DNA from: JBBDMU01 sp040905685
GTDB lineage: Bacteria > Bacteroidota > Rhodothermia > Balneolales > Natronogracilivirgulaceae
DNA length: 8,390 nucleotides
Direction of reading: 5' to 3'
NCBI GenBank assembly: GCA_040905685.1
Contig: JBBDRB010000033.1
Coordinates: 1 to 8,390, forward strand
This document shows positions 1 through 6,204 of this stretch, in pieces (position 1 is the first letter of the stretch; each line of letters begins with the position of its first letter). The notes beneath the pieces were generated by a model. That model worked only from the letters and a program-made list of their open reading frames with translations. It was not told the DNA's origin and made no database searches. The position numbers and the translations under genes were made by a program.

Positions 1-326
1 TAGAACGTTTAGGCCGCTTTATTGCTGAAATTCCCTTCTGGAATATGCATTCTGCCCCTGAACTACTTCAGGAGCAGGATAAAACGTTGGAGGCGAATAT
101 TATGGCTGGACCGGCCGGGCATATTGTGGCCCAGTTGTTTGAGGTTTCCGAGGGGCAGTCGTTTTCATTTAATCTCAACCCGGGAACATGGACGGCCCGG
201 TGGATAGACCCCGCCACCGGAGAGGAGCTCCGGCGCAATTCACTGTCCACAGAATCCCGACTGCTCGAATTGCACATTCCTGCCGACAGGGACCATCTGG
301 TTCTGCACCTGCAGCCTAACAATTAA
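1..326 (+). CDS. C-terminal fragment of a DUF4038/apiosidase-like glycoside hydrolase (putative collagen-binding domain)
   Basis: The reading frame is open from the left edge (first full codon at position 3) to a TAA at 324-326, giving 107 visible residues of a gene that starts outside the window. The first residues (RFIAEIPFWNM, then APELL) resemble the linker after a DUF4038 catalytic barrel. The rest resembles the small beta-sandwich annotated as 'putative collagen-binding domain of a collagenase': a GTWTARWIDPATGEE segment (the usual W-x-DP-x-TG signature) and a final DHLVLHLQ strand. Proteins of this architecture are generally secreted glycan hydrolases, some related to apiosidases, and the name does not imply collagen as substrate. 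The catalytic part is not visible, so the substrate is unknown. The stop lies 9 nt before the next start, so the two genes are probably co-transcribed. An ATG at 45 is internal and not a true start. Assignment is by recalled motif resemblance only. Confidence 0.65.
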   Translation, partial: ERLGRFIAEIPFWNMHSAPELLQEQDKTLEANIMAGPAGHIVAQLFEVSEGQSFSFNLNPGTWTARWIDPATGEELRRNSLSTESRLLELHIPADRDHLVLHLQPNN

Positions 327-335
327 GTTTCTACT

Positions 336-2489
336 ATGCGCGATATATATTCGGCCGGTTTCCTTTTTGTGCTTGTCTTTACGCTGATAAGCTGCTCAAA
401 GCTTCAGTCAGAGCAATCTTTTGATCCTGCCGGGGATGATTATAAGACATGGCAATCTTTCCTTGGCGATGATGCGGCTACCCAGTATTCCTCTTTGGAT
501 ATGATAAACAAGGGCAACGTACACCGGCTTGAAGTGGCCTGGACATTTGAGGCGGGCGACCTGGTCGAGGGCGAACGGACAGAGATCCAGGCTAATTCCA
601 TTATCATCGATGGAATTCTTTACGCCACGACCCCATTGCTGAAGGCATTTGCCTTAAAAGCCGATACGGGCGAACTGCTCTGGATGTTTGATCCGTTTGA
701 GGGGGAAGAACCCCGTGCCCGTGGTGTGAACAGGGGTCTGGCCAGGTGGAGCGACGGGGCCGGAGACCATCGGCTTTATTATGTTGCCGGATCCCGGCTG
801 TGGTGCATAGACGCGGTTACCGGAGAACCGGCCATGGATTTTGGTGATAACGGCTCCCTGGATTTTGCGGGCGGACTCGACCGGGATGCTATGGGCATCA
901 GCGCGACGGCCACGAGTCCGGGTATTGTTCATGAGGATATGCTGATCCACGGATCAAGGGTGTTTAACAGGGCTCCGGGTCATATCCGCGCCTTTAATGT
1001 CCGGACCGGCGAGATTGAATGGATATTCCGGACCATCCCCTATCCCGGTGATTACGGTTATGAGACATGGCCGCCGGATGCCTGGACCCGGGTGGGGAAC
1101 ACCAACAGCTGGCCGGGCATGAGTCTGGACAGGGAACGCGGCATTGTTTATGTCCCCGTAGGCTCGCCGGGACATGATTTTTACGGCGGTGACCGTCCCG
1201 GTCGCAATCTGTTCGGTACTTCCTTGCTTGCCCTGGATGCCTCAACCGGTGAACGGATATGGCATTTCCAGTTCGTGCGTCACGATATCTATGATTACGA
1301 CCCCCCGGCCGCTCCTAACCTGATTACCATTGAACGGGAAGGCCGGACCATAGACGCCGTTGCTCAGGTAACCAAAACAGGGTTTGTTTACGTCTTTGAC
1401 CGGGTGACAGGAGAACCTCTTTACCCGCTTACGGAAGAAGTGGTTCCCCCATCCGGTCTTCTGGGTGAAGAGGCCTGGCCGTCTCAGCCTGTACCTGAAA
1501 AACCCGAACCCTTCGCCCGGCAGGTCTTCACCGAAGAGGACATTACCGATATTTCACCGGAATCCCATCAGGCCGTGCTGGACCGCTTCCGTGAAATCCG
1601 AACCGGCAGCAAATGGGATCCCCCGGGCACCGATGGAACGCTGATCTTTCCCGGTTTTGACGGGGGCGCCGAATGGGGCGGTGCAGCTTACGATCCCGAA
1701 ACCGGAGTGCTCTACGTCAACTCCAACGAAATGCCGTGGATACTGGAGATGGTGGAAACCGAATCGGATGGCGGACCGGCCCTGACGCACGGGGAACGCA
1801 TCTACACGTCAAACTGTGCTGCTTGCCACGGTTCAAACCGAACCCGTGTGCAGCATGGGGCCATTCCCTCACTGGCCGGTGTCGGAGAACGGATCAGCGA
1901 CGAAGAACTGCATGATATTATCGGCGGGGGCAGAGGAGTGATGCCCTCGTTCGGTCATCTATCTGACGATGAAATGGCTTCCGTAGTGCGTTTTTTGAAT
2001 GATCCGGAAGCACCGGATGCAGAGCCCATTGAAATTGACCATGATTATGCCCCCCAGGTTCCCTATACGCACACCGGCTATAACCGCTTTTTTGATCCGG
2101 AGGGCTACCCTGCCATTAAACCACCCTGGGGGACGTTAAACGCTATTGACCTGAATACGGGGGCGTATATCTGGAAGGTGCCGCTGGGTGAATTTGAAGA
2201 GCTGACCGCAAGAGGGATCCCGAAAACCGGAACGGAAAATTACGGCGGGCCCGCCATTACAGCGGGGGGCCTGCTGTTTATAGGGGCATCCCAGGATGAA
2301 AAGTTCAGGGCTTTTGACAAAGACACCGGCGAGGTGCTTTGGGAAACGACCCTGCCGGCCGGTGGATATGCCACACCGTCGGTCTATGAAGTAGGCGGGC
2401 GACAATATGTAGTCATTGCAGCTGGCGGAGGCAAAATGGGTACGGGGTCAGGTGATACCTATGTCGCTTTTTCTTTGCCGGAAGAGTGA
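336..2489 (+). CDS. PQQ-dependent dehydrogenase (Gcd-like quinoprotein) lipoprotein with inserted cytochrome c domain
   Basis: This 717-aa protein should oxidise a sugar or alcohol in the periplasm using pyrroloquinoline quinone. Residues 1-20 form a lipoprotein signal peptide ending LISC, with Cys20 as the lipid anchor. The body is a PQQ beta-propeller with repeated (A/F)xDxxTGExxW blades, for example ALKADTGELLW, NVRTGEIEW, LDASTGERIW, IDLNTGAYIW and FDKDTGEVLW. HDIYDYDPPAAP (His316 onward) matches the active-site segment of membrane glucose dehydrogenases (HDLWD-type), and the C-terminus ends with a typical GGGKMGTGSGD stretch. A class I cytochrome c domain lies inside the propeller: CAACH with Cys494, Cys497 and His498 binds haem, and Met536 in GVMPSFG is the likely axial ligand. 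The haem could accept electrons directly from PQQ. The length fits the cytochrome-containing branch of the family. The substrate cannot be read from the sequence. No PQQ biosynthesis genes are present, so the cofactor must come from elsewhere. The start at 336 lacks a clear Shine-Dalgarno but places the signal peptide correctly. Confidence 0.9.
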   Translation: MRDIYSAGFLFVLVFTLISCSKLQSEQSFDPAGDDYKTWQSFLGDDAATQYSSLDMINKGNVHRLEVAWTFEAGDLVEGERTEIQANSIIIDGILYATTPLLKAFALKADTGELLWMFDPFEGEEPRARGVNRGLARWSDGAGDHRLYYVAGSRLWCIDAVTGEPAMDFGDNGSLDFAGGLDRDAMGISATATSPGIVHEDMLIHGSRVFNRAPGHIRAFNVRTGEIEWIFRTIPYPGDYGYETWPPDAWTRVGNTNSWPGMSLDRERGIVYVPVGSPGHDFYGGDRPGRNLFGTSLLALDASTGERIWHFQFVRHDIYDYDPPAAPNLITIEREGRTIDAVAQVTKTGFVYVFDRVTGEPLYPLTEEVVPPSGLLGEEAWPSQPVPEKPEPFARQVFTEEDITDISPESHQAVLDRFREIRTGSKWDPPGTDGTLIFPGFDGGAEWGGAAYDPETGVLYVNSNEMPWILEMVETESDGGPALTHGERIYTSNCAACHGSNRTRVQHGAIPSLAGVGERISDEELHDIIGGGRGVMPSFGHLSDDEMASVVRFLNDPEAPDAEPIEIDHDYAPQVPYTHTGYNRFFDPEGYPAIKPPWGTLNAIDLNTGAYIWKVPLGEFEELTARGIPKTGTENYGGPAITAGGLLFIGASQDEKFRAFDKDTGEVLWETTLPAGGYATPSVYEVGGRQYVVIAAGGGKMGTGSGDTYVAFSLPEE

Positions 2490-2504
2490 TCGTCAAAGGA
2501 TCAC
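2486..2504. terminator. Inverted repeat spanning both convergent stop codons, possible bidirectional terminator
   Basis: GTGATC (2486-2491) and GATCAC (2499-2504) form a perfect 6-bp stem with a 7-nt loop. The repeat covers both the TGA of the dehydrogenase gene (2487-2489) and the TGA of the nagA-like gene (2495-2493 on the minus strand). On the plus strand a run of five T (2515-2519) follows about 10 nt after the stem, with a GGGCCC palindrome between. On the minus strand no T-run follows. The stem is short and the T-run is not adjacent, so this is a candidate rather than a canonical intrinsic terminator. Confidence 0.35.
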
Positions 2505-3479
2505 GAAGGGCCCGTTTTTCCCTACTTGGGGAGGGATCGTATCCATGACTCTTTGGGGATCTATATGGATCAGCTTCAAAGGGTTAAAAAATCCGACCTT
2601 AAACAGGTCCCTGGTATCCAGCAGCTTCAGGGACAATAGATAATTCATGCAATCGATCATGGACGACGAAGACCCTACCAGGTAGCCGGTTTGCGGGTTG
2701 TATAAATGTCCCGATTTCTCGAGTACGACATCGTTTCCAAGGGTGTTGTATTTACCGGGTGGGAGTCCGGCAATGGGTGAGGCATCGCTTACGACAATTA
2801 CATTTTCACTGCCTTTGGTGCGAAGAATAGTCTTTATAATGGACGGCGGCAGGTGATGTCCGTCCGTGATAATCATCGCTTTCAGGCTATCGTTGGCTAT
2901 TCCGTGCCACAGGGGATTATCATGCCGATGCAGGGTTTTGGGCAATCCGTTCCCCAGGTGGGTAAGGGAAACGGCCCCGGAACGGGCAAGGTTAGCAAGG
3001 TCTTCACCGGTGGCCATTTGATGGCCCAGGGATACGGTAATACCCAGACCCCTGGCATGGGCGCAGAGGGCAGCGGCGCCTTCGGTTTCGGCAGCTATGG
3101 TTAGGAGCTTAACTTTGCCGTTTGCCCATGTGCAGAGCTCATCCAGGAAAGCGGGCGTTGGTTTCTGTACCCAATCCGGATTATGGGCTCCTACGACCCC
3201 TTCATCCCCCGATATAAAAGGACCTTCTAAATGAATGCCCGGAATATGCTGTTTAAGGTCTTTATGTTCTATGGCTCCGGCTATCAGGCCCAGATTCTGT
3301 TTATACAGGGCAACCGACGATGTGATCACGGTCGGCAGGAACAGTACCGTCCCCTGACGGATCAATTCCCTGCAGGCATATACAAAAGCCTCCCTGGTCA
3401 GCTCCGGACTGGAGAAATCAACGCCTTTATAGCCGTTGACCTGAAGGTCGGCAAAACCGGGTATTCCCATGCCATTCAT
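2493..3479 (-). CDS. nagA: N-acetylglucosamine-6-phosphate deacetylase-like amidohydrolase, short form
   Basis: NagA removes the acetyl group from GlcNAc-6-phosphate in the cytoplasm, giving glucosamine-6-phosphate for NagB. The 328-aa product opens with PGFADLQVNGYKGVDF, the first barrel strand of the NagA family. It carries the metal ligand Glu85 in GIHLEGPF, His153 in SLGHQ, His174 in THLGNG, a DGHHL substrate motif at 206-210 and the catalytic Asp232 in VVSDASPIAG. By comparison E. coli NagA has about 380 residues with a beta-sandwich built from both termini. Here the protein starts at the barrel and ends without the usual closing strand (G-x-x-ADLVV type), so it is a barrel-only form. 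The ATG overlaps the upstream stop by one base (TAATG), pointing to translational coupling and fixing the start. The sequence supports the family well. Exact substrate is less certain because NG replaces the more common N-A-M after THLF/G. Confidence 0.8.
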   Translation of the reverse strand: MNGMGIPGFADLQVNGYKGVDFSSPELTREAFVYACRELIRQGTVLFLPTVITSSVALYKQNLGLIAGAIEHKDLKQHIPGIHLEGPFISGDEGVVGAHNPDWVQKPTPAFLDELCTWANGKVKLLTIAAETEGAAALCAHARGLGITVSLGHQMATGEDLANLARSGAVSLTHLGNGLPKTLHRHDNPLWHGIANDSLKAMIITDGHHLPPSIIKTILRTKGSENVIVVSDASPIAGLPPGKYNTLGNDVVLEKSGHLYNPQTGYLVGSSSSMIDCMNYLLSLKLLDTRDLFKVGFFNPLKLIHIDPQRVMDTIPPQVGKNGPFVIL

Positions 3480-4225
3480 TAACCGGTTTCCGATAAAAGG
3501 GAAGAGGATTTCTTATCCAGGTAAACCGAGCAGGATGGATGTTCCTGAAGGATGGAGGCGGGATTTTGATTGGTTACCGGCCCTTCGAAGCAATTTCGGA
3601 CAGCATTTGCCTTTCGTTCATCCGGAACGGAACAGATGATCTGCTTTGATTTCATAATATGCCTGACCGACATGCTTATCGCTTGTTCCGGTACGTCGTC
3701 TATGCTGTCAAACCAGCCTTCCCCCATCTGTTGCCTGCGGCATTCTTCATCAAGGGTTACCACGATATAAGGCTTGTCCGTTTCAAAATCCGCCGGAGGG
3801 TCATTAAAAGCAAGATGACCGTTCTCTCCAATGCCGACCAGCGCTACATCTATAGGGTGGCCGGTTATAATTTGACTTAGCCGCTCACATTCAGCGTCAG
3901 GATCGGCTGCATCCCCCTCAATAAAATGCACACCCTTCAGGGCCGGTACTTTTGCAACAAATCGCTCTTTCAGATACTTGCGGAAGCTGGCAGGGTGGGT
4001 AACAGGCAGGCCTGCATATTCATCAAGATGGAACATAACAATGCGGGACCAGTCGATGTCCGTATATTGTACGAGATTTTGAATGGTATTGAACTGACTC
4101 GTACCCGTTGCTAAAATAATATTAGCCGTTCCTTTTTCCTCCAGGGCTTCCCTGATTTTGCCGGCTGCGTGTAGGGCTGAATTTTTTCCCAGCTCTTCTG
4201 TTGAACCAAATACGCTGATATCCAT
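3479..4225 (-). CDS. nagB: Glucosamine-6-phosphate deaminase (NagB-like)
   Basis: NagB converts glucosamine-6-phosphate to fructose-6-phosphate and ammonia. The 248-aa protein has the sugar-phosphate isomerase/deaminase fold: a phosphate loop LATGTSQ (38-44), the FHLDEYAGLP motif with Asp68 (Asp72 in E. coli), and the active-site signature GIGENGHLAFNDP at 131-143 with His137. A late NPASILQEHP segment (221-230) is typical of NagB and separates it from 6-phosphogluconolactonase. Two signature residues differ from E. coli: Asn135 replaces Asp141 and Asp142 replaces Glu148; I believe Asn at the first site occurs in other family members, but did not check. The stop overlaps the start of the nagA-like gene by one base, so the two consecutive pathway steps are encoded together. 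Upstream of ATG 4225 the leader is AT-rich (AAGAAAATTAACAAT) without a Shine-Dalgarno. Confidence 0.85.
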   Translation of the reverse strand: MDISVFGSTEELGKNSALHAAGKIREALEEKGTANIILATGTSQFNTIQNLVQYTDIDWSRIVMFHLDEYAGLPVTHPASFRKYLKERFVAKVPALKGVHFIEGDAADPDAECERLSQIITGHPIDVALVGIGENGHLAFNDPPADFETDKPYIVVTLDEECRRQQMGEGWFDSIDDVPEQAISMSVRHIMKSKQIICSVPDERKANAVRNCFEGPVTNQNPASILQEHPSCSVYLDKKSSSLLSETG

Positions 4226-4285
4226 ATTGTTAATTTTCTTACAAATTTTGGTGAGGGGCGTAATTTACCATTCACTGAGAACGAT

Positions 4286-4313
4286 GGCAATGTTCCCGTA
4301 AGGAGAAATTGCC
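4286..4313 (-). other. Imperfect hairpin between the nitrilase and nagB-like genes
   Basis: On the minus strand the hairpin begins 5 nt after the nitrilase stop. GGCAAT pairs with ATTGCC, and inner TTC/GAA and CC/GG pairs continue the stem with single-base bulges around a TTAC loop. No T-run follows, so it does not look like a standard intrinsic terminator. It could be a processing or attenuation element that gives different expression to the nitrilase and nagBA transcripts, or have no role. Confidence 0.3.
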
Positions 4314-4318
4314 GTACA

Positions 4319-5281
4319 TTATTTTATGCCGGCAAAACGGACCGTTCTGGTATCTTCTTCTTTGCCGGTAGACTCCGTAAGTGGTTTGTACAGTTCCGGC
4401 CGGCGACTCTTCATCCAGCGTTGACCGGTACACATTTCCCGGATTTCCGGGTCAAGCACAGCCATGACCATATCATTCTCAATAGCCCGGCTTTCTGTGA
4501 TGATACTGCCATAGGGGTCCAGGATCATGGCATGGCCTGTACGTACTTCGTCATCATCCAATCCGACCCCGTTGCTGAAGATCAGGAACATGCCATTGTC
4601 ATGGGCCCGGGCCGGAAGCCATCGCATCAGCCATTCTTTTCCTTTGGGACCCTGAAACTCCTGTTCAAGAAGAGCTGGATCCTCATTTCTGCGTACCCAT
4701 AGCTCCGGGTCGATCTTACCCATGCACCGCGGGCTGGGTGAGTGGCAACCACCGGTCTGGTGAGGGGCCATTAAAATTTCAGCTCCCTTCAGGGCCGTCA
4801 TGCGCACATTTTCACTAATATTATTATCGTAACACGTCAGAACCCCCACCCTGGCTCCCTGGGGAATATCAAAGACAGTATATTGATCGCCGCTGCTCAT
4901 ATGTCCGCTGATAAAACAGTGGAGCTTTCGGTGAACGGCAATTTCTCCATTGGGCATAGCCACCACATAGGAATTATAAAGGGTGCCGTCTCCGGTAATT
5001 TCAATCAGGCCGGCGCCTATGGTCATACGGTATTTGGCCGATAAGGCCAGCAGCTCCTGAGTGGATTTGCCGTCCGGCACCCTTTCAGCCAAACCTTCTA
5101 TTTCCCCTCTGGATAGATTCCTGACATGCCAGTAGCCGGTAATGCACATTTCAGGAAAAACGATCAGATCTACCGATTGGCCGGCAGCCCGGGTGATAAA
5201 AGTCCGGATAAGTTTAAGATTTCCGGCTTTATCACCCGGAACGTGGTTTAATTGTACCGATGCTGTTTTTATTGGTTTCAT
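4319..5281 (-). CDS. Nitrilase-superfamily carbon-nitrogen hydrolase (amidase-like)
   Basis: This 320-aa cytoplasmic enzyme belongs to the nitrilase superfamily, which hydrolyses nitriles, amides or carbamoyl groups by a Glu-Lys-Cys triad. All three are visible: Glu44 in VFPEMCITGYW, Lys119 in AVHRKLHCF and Cys150 in VGVLTCYDNN. The ASVQLNHVPGDKAGN opening and a late GHAMILDPYGSII strand are typical. Between the nucleophile and that strand lies a long segment with MAPHQTGGCHSPSPRC and an acidic/aromatic stretch, longer than in the simplest amidases and likely to shape the substrate pocket. The member class cannot be named: CYDNNISEN points to an amidase rather than a true nitrilase, which is inference. 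The gene lies 93 nt upstream of nagB on the same strand and may lead that operon. The ATG at 5281 is preceded by an AT-rich leader without Shine-Dalgarno. Confidence 0.85.
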   Translation of the reverse strand: MKPIKTASVQLNHVPGDKAGNLKLIRTFITRAAGQSVDLIVFPEMCITGYWHVRNLSRGEIEGLAERVPDGKSTQELLALSAKYRMTIGAGLIEITGDGTLYNSYVVAMPNGEIAVHRKLHCFISGHMSSGDQYTVFDIPQGARVGVLTCYDNNISENVRMTALKGAEILMAPHQTGGCHSPSPRCMGKIDPELWVRRNEDPALLEQEFQGPKGKEWLMRWLPARAHDNGMFLIFSNGVGLDDDEVRTGHAMILDPYGSIITESRAIENDMVMAVLDPEIREMCTGQRWMKSRRPELYKPLTESTGKEEDTRTVRFAGIK

Positions 5282-5326
5282 ATTTCTAATTTAAATGGAT
5301 GAGTAGTATCTTAGAATGACCTAACT

Positions 5327-5351
5327 TATTTATGATAAATATACATAAATA
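5327..5351. repeat. 8-bp inverted repeat, possible operator
   Basis: TATTTATG (5327-5334) and CATAAATA (5344-5351) are exact reverse complements separated by 9 nt. The spacing between half-site centres is 17 nt, beyond one helical turn. It lies closer to the nitrilase start and could bind a dimeric regulator of the minus-strand operon. In such AT-rich DNA chance dyads are common. Confidence 0.3.
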
Positions 5352-5357
5352 CTAATT

Positions 5358-5369
5358 ATATTATAATAT
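5358..5369. repeat. 12-bp perfect palindrome
   Basis: ATATTATAATAT reads the same on both strands and includes a TATAAT-like box. It lies in the divergent region 6 nt to the right of the 8-bp inverted repeat. It may be an operator or -10 element, or a chance product of A/T bias. Confidence 0.25.
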
Positions 5370-5454
5370 TTAGTTGTCACAATTAATAACATTCCATTGC
5401 TTTATAATAAATCAAATCTTGTAAAAAACAGGAGTATTTGGTATTGTAAAATTG

Positions 5455-6078
5455 ATGCAAGATGAATCAGGCAATTTTAAAATGAATGGTGATGGCTCAG
5501 AAAATCAGGATGCTAACATAATCCGGAACATACAAAACGGTGACAGAGTTTTGTTTGCCAATATTTTTCATACTCATTATTCCGGCCTTTGTGCATTTGT
5601 CCTTCGTTATACCGGTTCATTTGAAGTTTCAGAAGATATCATTCAGGATATTTTTTTGAGCATATGGCAGAACCGGAAAACCTGGTCCCCCGCAACCGGA
5701 CTTAAACCCTATCTGTATAAGGCAGCAAGAAACAGTGCATTAGATTACCACAGGCATAACAAGGTAAAAAGAAAATGGGAAACAGAATCACGTTATCTTG
5801 AATTATCTCATGTCGAATCTCCCGAAGACAACCTGAAGGACCGGGAAGCAAACAAGGAGATCGCATCCGCTATTGAAGAGGCCATAGACCGGCTTCCGGA
5901 AAGCAGGAAAATAATTTTTTTACTGAGTCGTGAGGATGGCCTTACCTATAAAGAGATTGCAGAGGTACTTAATGTTTCTGTCAAAACGGTGGAAACGCAG
6001 ATGGGCCGCTCCATCAAAACCCTGAGACAGTATCTTGTAGAATACCTTCCCTTTTTTCTACTTCTATTTCAATTCTAA
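5455..6078 (+). CDS. ECF-type RNA polymerase sigma-70 factor (FecI-like)
   Basis: The 207-aa product directs RNA polymerase to promoters of an uptake locus in response to an outer-membrane signal. Region sigma-2 spans about 35-104: the FANIFHTHYSGLCAFVLRY helix, the SEDIIQDIFLSIWQNR segment and YLYKAARNSALDYHR, which contribute -10 recognition and melting. Region sigma-4 covers about 138-190, with IDRLPESRKIIFLLSREDG followed by the helix-turn-helix GLTYKEIAEVLNVSVKTVE that reads the -35 element. The tail after 190 is strongly hydrophobic (YLPFFLLLFQF), common in Bacteroidota sigma factors of this type. The ATG at 5455 was preferred to a TTG at 5452 immediately before it; a downstream ATG at 5482 is also possible and would leave both sigma regions intact. 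A FecR-like gene follows 126 nt downstream, the expected regulatory partner. Confidence 0.92.
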   Translation: MQDESGNFKMNGDGSENQDANIIRNIQNGDRVLFANIFHTHYSGLCAFVLRYTGSFEVSEDIIQDIFLSIWQNRKTWSPATGLKPYLYKAARNSALDYHRHNKVKRKWETESRYLELSHVESPEDNLKDREANKEIASAIEEAIDRLPESRKIIFLLSREDGLTYKEIAEVLNVSVKTVETQMGRSIKTLRQYLVEYLPFFLLLFQF

Positions 6079-6129
6079 GGCAGCCCCAGGCCTGTAAATC
6101 AACCGAAAAGAAAATTTATTTTATAATCT

Positions 6130-6143
6130 GTCAGGGTCCTGAC
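6130..6143. repeat. Perfect dyad between the sigma factor and fecR-like genes
   Basis: GTCAGG and CCTGAC flank a 2-nt centre. The loop is too tight for an RNA hairpin with all six pairs, and no T-run follows, so a protein-binding dyad is more likely than a terminator. It sits about 60 nt upstream of the GTG start at 6205, where a separate promoter for the anti-sigma gene would be expected. Function unproven. Confidence 0.3.
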
Positions 6144-6204
6144 CTAAGTAAACGTCGTATAGGTAAATCATTTTGCCAATATACCAATAAACCAAGCCTC
6201 TGAC

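Larger units (their letters stand above)
5282..5454. promoter_or_regulatory. AT-rich divergent promoter region between the nitrilase and sigma factor genes
   Basis: This 173-nt spacer separates divergently transcribed genes and must hold the promoters for both. It is strongly AT-rich compared with the flanking coding DNA. It contains TATAAT-like boxes (5362-5367 and 5403-5408) and a TTGTCA (5374-5379), but the spacing to the second box is 23 nt, too long for a classical promoter. No good match to the Bacteroidota TTTG / TAnnTTTG pattern was found. An AGGAG at 5430-5434 sits about 20 nt ahead of the ATG at 5455, too far for an ordinary ribosome binding site. The position is secure; the individual elements are not. 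Confidence 0.5.

Noticed and set aside
45..326. Separate small gene starting at ATG 45
   Set aside because: The frame continues upstream to the window edge and the residues before the ATG fit the hydrolase linker, so it is the tail of a larger gene.
4208..4252. TAnnTTTG-like promoter (AAAATTTG) just upstream of nagB on the minus strand
   Set aside because: It has one mismatch, no TTTG partner at the expected upstream distance, and would leave only a very short leader.
4286..4313. Canonical intrinsic terminator between the nitrilase and nagB-like genes
   Set aside because: The stem has bulges and is followed on the minus strand by ATCGTTCTCAG, not a T-run, so it was kept only as an unassigned hairpin.
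5374..5408. Classical -35/-10 promoter (TTGTCA and TATAAT) for the sigma factor gene
   Set aside because: The 23-nt spacer is too long, and the primary sigma factor of this group generally uses different elements.
5430..5434. AGGAG as the ribosome binding site of the sigma factor gene
   Set aside because: It is about 20 nt from the ATG at 5455 and 17 nt from the TTG at 5452; no suitable start codon lies in frame nearer to it.
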